Shown here piece after piece: positions 58,651 through 64,000 of a stretch of 64,000 nt of DNA. How positions within the stretch are numbered: the first letter of the stretch is position 1; each line of letters begins with the position of its first letter. The stretch comes from Bartonella ancashensis. GTDB taxonomy: Bacteria > Pseudomonadota > Alphaproteobacteria > Rhizobiales > Rhizobiaceae. The position numbers and the translations under genes are program-made. A model generated the notes under the pieces. It had not been told where the DNA came from, searched no databases, and saw nothing but the letters and a program-made list of their open reading frames with translations. The stretch spans positions 1,016,001 to 1,080,000 of the forward strand of contig NZ_CP010401.1 in the NCBI RefSeq assembly GCF_001281405.1. The letters run 5' to 3'.

Positions 58651-60120
58651 TCAGTGTAGCTTATTGATAAGGGATTCTACCGCAAACGCACTCGTTTTAA
58701 GAATAGGTGCCGGATAAATGCCGAAGAATATTGTAAGAATGGCCATTGGGTAAAGAACAAACTTTTCTCTTGAAGAAAGGTCAGAAAGTACCTTTAGACT
58801 TTCCTTATCTAAAGGACCAAAAACCACACGTCGATAAAGATAAAGTGCATAAGCGGCCGATAAAATGACACCCATTGTAGAAAAAATAGCAACCAGCTTA
58901 CTGACTTGAAATACACCAACTAAAGTCAAAAACTCACCCAAAAACCCTGAGCTTCCAGGTATACCAATATTAGCCATAGTAAAAATTAAAAAAACAACAG
59001 CATATTTAGGCATATTGTTTACTAAACCACCAAATGCTGAAATTTCACGTGTATGTAAACGATCGTAAATAACTCCAACACAAAGAAACAACGCTGCAGA
59101 TACAATTCCATGAGATAGCATTTGATAAATAGCACCTTGAATACCCTGTTCGTTGGCAGCAAAAATACCCATTGTGACATATCCCATGTGAGCCACTGAA
59201 GAATAAGCAATAAGTTTTTTCATATCAGTTTGAACAAGTGCAACCAATGAAGCGTAAATAATTGCAATAAGCGATAAAGAAAAAACAAAAGGAGCAAAAT
59301 TGGCAGACGCAATGGGAAACATTGGTAAAGAAAAACGGAGAAAACCATATCCTCCCAATTTAAGCAATACACCAGCTAAAATAACCGATCCTGCAGTTGG
59401 TGCTTCTACGTGAGCATCAGGTAACCACGTGTGAACCGGCCACATTGGCATTTTCACTGCGAATGAAGCAAAAAATGCGAGCCATAACCACGTTTGCATG
59501 TACGAAGGAAACTGATAATTCAACAAAACTGCTATATTAAGAGTTCCAGCTTCCCAATATATGCCCATAATAGCAAGCAACATTAATACAGAGCCAAGCA
59601 AAGTATATAAAAAAAACTTCATGCTAGCATAAACACGACGCCCCCCACCCCAAACACCAATAATGATGAACATTGGAATGAGGCTACCTTCAAAAAAAAT
59701 ATAAAATAACATTGCATCAAGAGAACAAAAGACCCCAATAATCGCAACTTCAAGAAGAAGAAAAGCAATCATATAAGCTTTCAATCTATCCTTGATAATT
59801 TCCCAGCTTGCTAGAATGCAAAAAGGTAATAAAAAGGCTGAAAGAACGACAAAAAGTACAGAAATACCATCGACCCCCATATGGTAACTAATACCGATAT
59901 CAAGCCAATCAAACTTTTCAACCATTTGAAAGTTAGGATTTTCACTATCAAAACTTGCCCAAATAACCAAAGAAATAACAAAAACAAACACAGTTGTAAA
60001 AAATGCAACATTGCGTATGTTACGCTTTTCTAGCTCGCTATTGCCTTTGATTAATGCAATTAAGAAAACACCAACAAGAGGCAAAAACGTAACTGTAGAA
60101 AGAATAGGCCAATCAGTCAT
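58651..60120 (-). CDS. nuoM: NADH-quinone oxidoreductase subunit M
   Basis: A 489-residue antiporter-like subunit. [17 protein letters not shown] has the conserved Glu, [30 protein letters not shown] the proton-path Lys, and [18 protein letters not shown] is typical. Its ATG overlaps the nuoL stop by one base. It is followed by nuoN after 17 bases. Confidence 0.97.
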   Translation of the reverse strand: MTDWPILSTVTFLPLVGVFLIALIKGNSELEKRNIRNVAFFTTVFVFVISLVIWASFDSENPNFQMVEKFDWLDIGISYHMGVDGISVLFVVLSAFLLPFCILASWEIIKDRLKAYMIAFLLLEVAIIGVFCSLDAMLFYIFFEGSLIPMFIIIGVWGGGRRVYASMKFFLYTLLGSVLMLLAIMGIYWEAGTLNIAVLLNYQFPSYMQTWLWLAFFASFAVKMPMWPVHTWLPDAHVEAPTAGSVILAGVLLKLGGYGFLRFSLPMFPIASANFAPFVFSLSLIAIIYASLVALVQTDMKKLIAYSSVAHMGYVTMGIFAANEQGIQGAIYQMLSHGIVSAALFLCVGVIYDRLHTREISAFGGLVNNMPKYAVVFLIFTMANIGIPGSSGFLGEFLTLVGVFQVSKLVAIFSTMGVILSAAYALYLYRRVVFGPLDKESLKVLSDLSSREKFVLYPMAILTIFFGIYPAPILKTSAFAVESLINKLH

Positions 60121-62084
60121 TACTTAAAGCTCCCAAGCATCATCCACGTAATCAATAACGCAACACCAATGAGCATCGCAAACGCATAGTGATATAAATA
60201 GCCTGTCTGCATTCTAATTACTCTATTAGTAACATTAATGACGCGTGCAGCAATGCCATTAGGGCCGCAACCATCAATAATCTTACTGTCGACAACTCTC
60301 CACAAAAAATCACCTATCTTAAAAATAGAACGAACAAACAAAACATCATAAAGTTTATCGAAATACCATTTGTTGTGAAGAAAACGATATATAATTGGCA
60401 GTGCTTTAGTAAGCTTTTTAGACACTGAAGGAACTAAAATGTAAAATAAATAAGCTAATACAAAGCCCAAGTTCATAGCTATAAAAGGAGACCATTTCAC
60501 CCAATTAGGAACACTATGCGCTTCATGAAGTATATGGTTATGATCGCTCGTGAATAATACTCCTTTCCAAAAGGATTCATATAAGTCACCAAAAAAATAA
60601 GGTTGAAAAACAACACCCGCGAAAAATGCTCCGATAGATAAAACAAATAATGGAATCAACATAATTGGAGGAGATTCATGAACATGACTCATAACATCAA
60701 CAGTTGCACGTGGTTTACCATAAAACGTCATAAATATAAGACGCCATGAATAAAAGCTTGTTAGTAAAGCAGAGAAAACAAGTAACCAAAAAGCATAGCC
60801 TGAAACAATATTATGAGACGCAAAGGCAGACTCTATAATTGCATCTTTTGAGAAAAAACCCGCTGTACCAAAAAGCGTCCCCGGAATTCCAACACCTGTT
60901 AATGCAATAGTCCCTATAATCATCATCCAATGAGTTACACCAATATATTTGCGTAACCCTCCCATTTTCCGCATATCCTGCTCATTAGAAACTGCATGAA
61001 TTACGGAACCCGCGCCAAGAAATAATAATGCCTTAAAAAAAGCATGCGTAAAAAGATGAAAAATAGCAGCTCCATAAGCTCCAACACCCAATGCAACAAA
61101 CATATAACCAAGCTGCGAACATGTCGAGTAAGCAATAACACGCTTAATATCATTTTGTACCAACCCTACAGTTGCTGAAAAAAATGCAGTTGTTGCTCCA
61201 ACAACAATGATCACCGTCAAAGCATGTGTAGAAAGTTCAAAAATCGGTGACATACGTGCAACCATAAAAACGCCAGCTGTCACCATTGTCGCCGCGTGAA
61301 TAAGTGCAGAAACAGGTGTTGGGCCTTCCATTGCATCGGGAAGCCACGTATGTAGAAAAAATTGAGCTGATTTTCCCATAGCACCGATGAATAAAAAAAG
61401 ACATGTCGCAGTAATCATCATCTGCCCATCAAGCCGCAAACCTAAAAACGTCATATTCTGTAAAAAGCTATTGTCCGCAGCTTGCGCAAAAATGGATGAA
61501 AAATTAACCGATTTGAATAAAATAAAGATACTAAAAATACCCAATAAAAAACCAAAATCTCCAACACGATTAACGACAAAAGCTTTCATAGCAGCCTTAT
61601 TGGCAGAATGTTTTTGAAACCAAAAACCGATCAATAAATAAGATGCGAGTCCAACTCCTTCCCACCCAAAAAACATCTGAACTAAATTATTAGATGTTAC
61701 CAACATAAGCATCATGAACGTAAATAAAGAAAGATACGCGAAAAAACGAGGCCTCGAAGGATCATGATGCATATAACCTATAGAATAAATGTGCACTAAT
61801 GCTGAAACACTGTTTACAACAACAAACATGACTGCTGTTAATGTATCAATATGCAATGCCCAATCAAATACCAGCCCACCGATACTCACCCAATGTAAAA
61901 GCAATATATCAACTGCCTGAGTATCTCCAACTGCAATAGTAAAAAAAGAAATCCACGATAACGCGGCAACAATAACCATAAAGCTACAGGTTATCAGCTC
62001 GCTAACACAGGCTTCCATATTTTTTCCACCTATAGCGGTGATTAAAAAACCTATAAGAGGAAGAAAGACGATTACATAGTACAT
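60120..62084 (-). CDS. nuoL: NADH-quinone oxidoreductase subunit L
   Basis: A 654-residue subunit with the antiporter fold and the C-terminal lateral helix that couples the membrane arm. [43 protein letters not shown] and [19 protein letters not shown] are present. Length is typical. The start is 6 bases after the nuoK stop. Confidence 0.98.
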   Translation of the reverse strand: MYYVIVFLPLIGFLITAIGGKNMEACVSELITCSFMVIVAALSWISFFTIAVGDTQAVDILLLHWVSIGGLVFDWALHIDTLTAVMFVVVNSVSALVHIYSIGYMHHDPSRPRFFAYLSLFTFMMLMLVTSNNLVQMFFGWEGVGLASYLLIGFWFQKHSANKAAMKAFVVNRVGDFGFLLGIFSIFILFKSVNFSSIFAQAADNSFLQNMTFLGLRLDGQMMITATCLFLFIGAMGKSAQFFLHTWLPDAMEGPTPVSALIHAATMVTAGVFMVARMSPIFELSTHALTVIIVVGATTAFFSATVGLVQNDIKRVIAYSTCSQLGYMFVALGVGAYGAAIFHLFTHAFFKALLFLGAGSVIHAVSNEQDMRKMGGLRKYIGVTHWMMIIGTIALTGVGIPGTLFGTAGFFSKDAIIESAFASHNIVSGYAFWLLVFSALLTSFYSWRLIFMTFYGKPRATVDVMSHVHESPPIMLIPLFVLSIGAFFAGVVFQPYFFGDLYESFWKGVLFTSDHNHILHEAHSVPNWVKWSPFIAMNLGFVLAYLFYILVPSVSKKLTKALPIIYRFLHNKWYFDKLYDVLFVRSIFKIGDFLWRVVDSKIIDGCGPNGIAARVINVTNRVIRMQTGYLYHYAFAMLIGVALLITWMMLGSFK

Positions 62085-62090
62085 CTTTCA

Positions 62091-62399
62091 CTAGCCTTTC
62101 ATCATATTAACATCTTCAACCGCAGTAGAACCACGATTACGAAAAAAAACAACGAGTATTGCGAGACCAATTGCTGATTCAGCAGCCGCCACTGTTAAAA
62201 TAAACAAGGAAAATATCTGGCCAACAAGATCATTAAGAAATGCTGAAAATGCAACAAAATTAAAATTAACAGAAAGCAAGATAAGCTCAATCGACATGAG
62301 GATAATAATTATATTTTTTCTATTAAAAAAAACCCCTAAAACACCAATTGAAAACATGATTGCAGAAACAACGAGATAATGAGCAATACCGATGGACAT
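62091..62399 (-). CDS. nuoK: NADH-quinone oxidoreductase subunit K
   Basis: A 102-residue subunit with three helices. [16 protein letters not shown] starts the protein, [20 protein letters not shown] carries the conserved Glu, and [16 protein letters not shown] the second. ATG 62399 is preferred to an upstream frame extension to 62435, which would overlap nuoJ and lies outside the family N-terminus. Confidence 0.96.
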   Translation of the reverse strand: MSIGIAHYLVVSAIMFSIGVLGVFFNRKNIIIILMSIELILLSVNFNFVAFSAFLNDLVGQIFSLFILTVAAAESAIGLAILVVFFRNRGSTAVEDVNMMKG

Positions 62400-62412
62400 A
62401 ATGATCTTTCCG

Positions 62413-63033
62413 CTAAACGCCTTTTCTTGATTCAACTTTTTTTAATTCGATTGTATCTTCTGGTTTCCTAGAAACCTGTGCAGAAATAGACTGTCTTTTA
62501 ACACCTGATTTATGACGCAACGTCAAAACGATAGCGCCTATCATTGCAACCAATAAAATCATTCCAGCAGTCTGAAAATAAAAAATATAATCTGTATAGA
62601 GAACATCACCTAATGCCTCTGTATTAGTTCGGTGTTTTATATCTGGAATTGGTTGTATGATATTACTACCCAACACGAAAGAACCGTGATGATAGACAAA
62701 AACAATGACGAGCTCTACTGCAATAACGACTCCAACAAAGGCACCAATGAAAGAGTATTGCAAAGTAGCTTTTTTCGGGGAAATAAAACCAATATCAAGC
62801 ATCATAACAACAAACAAAAATAATACAGCCACGGCACCAACATAGACAACGAGCAGAATGAGCCCTACAAATTCTGCACCTACAAGAAGAAACAAAGCCG
62901 CTGCATTAAAAAATGCTAATATAAGAAAAAGCACCGAATGTACCGGATTACGTGCAAAAACAACAATAAGCGCACTTACCAGCATAATAAAAGAAAACAG
63001 GTAGAAAAATGCCGCCGCTAGACCTGTTAGCAT
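62413..63033 (-). CDS. nuoJ: NADH-quinone oxidoreductase subunit J
   Basis: A 206-residue membrane subunit with five helices. [52 protein letters not shown] is the signature region. The C-terminal tail (from RHKSGVKRQ) is polar. It lies between nuoI (94-base gap) and nuoK (13-base gap). Confidence 0.96.
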   Translation of the reverse strand: MLTGLAAAFFYLFSFIMLVSALIVVFARNPVHSVLFLILAFFNAAALFLLVGAEFVGLILLVVYVGAVAVLFLFVVMMLDIGFISPKKATLQYSFIGAFVGVVIAVELVIVFVYHHGSFVLGSNIIQPIPDIKHRTNTEALGDVLYTDYIFYFQTAGMILLVAMIGAIVLTLRHKSGVKRQSISAQVSRKPEDTIELKKVESRKGV

Positions 63034-63127
63034 GGGCTTCCCCTTAACTAGTTAAAAGTTGGTATAAAATTTATACCAGATGTTACAATTTACCGGATAG
63101 AATCATCCGACCACTCATATAGTATAC

Positions 63128-63619
63128 CTAACGATAAGGTGCATCCATTAATATATTGCGTGCGATCTCTCTTTCCCAGCGATCCCCATTGAGCAAAAGC
63201 TTTTCTTTATCATAATAAAGCTCTTCACGTGTCTCTGTTGCAAATTCAAAATTAGGACCCTCCACAATAGCATCAACTGGACAAGCTTCTTGACAAAAAC
63301 CACAATAAATACACTTAACCATATCAATATCGTAACGAACAGTTCTACGTGTGCCGTCATTACGACGCGGCCCAGCTTCAATCGTTATAGCCTGTGCCGG
63401 ACAAATCGCTTCACATAATTTGCAAGCAATACACCGCTCTTCACCATTTGGATAACGACGCAAAGCATGCTCTCCACGAAAACGATGAGAAACAAAACCT
63501 TTTTCGTAAGGGTAGTTAATTGTAGGCTTTGGCGAAAAAAATTGACGCATTGCTAAGAAAAAAGCACTTACGAACTCTAACAGAAGAAGTGACTTTGCCG
63601 CTTGAATGAAAGTTGACAT
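63128..63619 (-). CDS. nuoI: NADH-quinone oxidoreductase subunit I
   Basis: A 163-residue peripheral-arm subunit carrying two [4Fe-4S] clusters (N6a/N6b): [12 protein letters not shown] and [12 protein letters not shown]. The N-terminal amphipathic helix contacts the membrane. It needs clusters from the SUF system encoded in this window. It lies 13 bases after nuoH. Confidence 0.98.
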   Translation of the reverse strand: MSTFIQAAKSLLLLEFVSAFFLAMRQFFSPKPTINYPYEKGFVSHRFRGEHALRRYPNGEERCIACKLCEAICPAQAITIEAGPRRNDGTRRTVRYDIDMVKCIYCGFCQEACPVDAIVEGPNFEFATETREELYYDKEKLLLNGDRWEREIARNILMDAPYR

Positions 63620-63632
63620 GCAAAAATTCTCC

Positions 63633-64000
63633 TCAAGAAAGACTCATATACTTTAAGATACCAGCAGTTACCACAACCATTGCAAATGAAATAGGAAGAA
63701 ATACCTTCCAACCAAGCCTCATCAGCTGATCATAGCGATAACGCGGTACAAATGCCTTAACCATAGCAAACCCAAAAAATACAAAACAAACTTTAAAAAC
63801 AAACCAAATAACACCAGGAATCCAATTAAGCCACCAAACATCTAGGAGAGGTAACCAACCACCTAAAAACAAAATAGTCGTCAACGCACACATTAAAACA
63901 ATAGCTACATACTCGCCCAAAAAAAAGAGCATGTAAGGAGTTGAAGAATACTCAACCATATGACCTGCTACAAGCTCAGATTCTGCTTCAACTAGATCAA
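63633..64000 (-). CDS. nuoH: NADH-quinone oxidoreductase subunit H (partial, runs off right edge)
   Basis: The C-terminal 122 residues are visible, beginning [30 protein letters not shown], the conserved loop near the quinone channel, followed by membrane helices and [17 protein letters not shown]. The frame is open beyond the window edge. It is the upstream neighbour of nuoI in the usual nuo gene order. Confidence 0.96.
   Translation of the reverse strand, partial: DLVEAESELVAGHMVEYSSTPYMLFFLGEYVAIVLMCALTTILFLGGWLPLLDVWWLNWIPGVIWFVFKVCFVFFGFAMVKAFVPRYRYDQLMRLGWKVFLPISFAMVVVTAGILKYMSLS

Overview
The window is a chromosomal segment of an AT-rich alphaproteobacterium of the order Hyphomicrobiales (Rhizobiales), most likely a Bartonella. 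The evidence is gene order (nuoH-N/birA/rnj/proS/lolC/lolD; cysteine desulfurase/sufBCDS/sufT; prfB/mrcA/amiC/rne; rlpA...tmk/holB/metG/tatD), an IalB-type invasion-associated protein, a phosphatidylcholine synthase, strong A+T bias and long gene-poor spacers typical of a reduced, host-restricted genome. The genus is an inference from protein resemblance. No phage, transposon, CRISPR array, secretion system or other mobile element was found; nearly every gene is housekeeping.

Layout. 1-5.95 kb: pyrimidine synthesis (a dihydroorotase-like pyrC running off the left edge, then pyrB), an AidB-like acyl-CoA dehydrogenase homologue, ruvX, and gatC-gatA for tRNA-dependent amidation. 6.6-8.9 kb: a two-domain cold-shock protein, a secreted DUF192 protein, an alpha/beta hydrolase and a DUF3126 protein. 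9-10.6 kb: radC and map on the minus strand. 11.5-15 kb: a TrmJ-like tRNA methyltransferase, murI, rpsD and ttcA. 15.7-25.6 kb: tRNA-Lys, rlpA, the tmk-holB-metG-tatD-MBL operon, a membrane-protein remnant, pcs, a UbiH-like hydroxylase and tRNA-Ser. 25.9-33 kb: sodC, then the minus-strand SUF iron-sulfur operon. 33.2-36.1 kb: a hydrolase, tyrS and bcp. 36.2-45.2 kb: prfB (programmed +1 frameshift), PBP1A, amiC, rne and an IalB-family protein. 45.4-54.5 kb: an orphan family-5 solute-binding protein, mfd, sdhE, lolD, lolC/E and proS. 54.6-64 kb: rnj, birA and the distal part of the complex I operon, nuoN to nuoH, with nuoH cut by the right edge.

Themes. Iron-sulfur assembly (SUF), complex I with its ferredoxin-like NuoI, SdhE and the UbiH-like hydroxylase together serve respiration. 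RlpA, PBP1A, AmiC, MurI and LolCD serve the envelope. SodC, BCP, Mfd, RuvX and RadC fit oxidative and DNA stress in a host.

The most notable sequence observation is in sufC. About 17 codons between the ABC signature and Walker B are read in a shifted frame, bounded by an A-run and a T-run. The overlapping frame encodes the canonical SufC sequence, which indicates a compensated double frameshift or two base-calling errors. Other points worth a look are the intact RF2 recoding site, a dihydroorotase lacking its metal-binding His-x-His, an AidB-like protein lacking the usual active-site segment, and several probable gene-decay traces. I found no convincing new multi-gene system.
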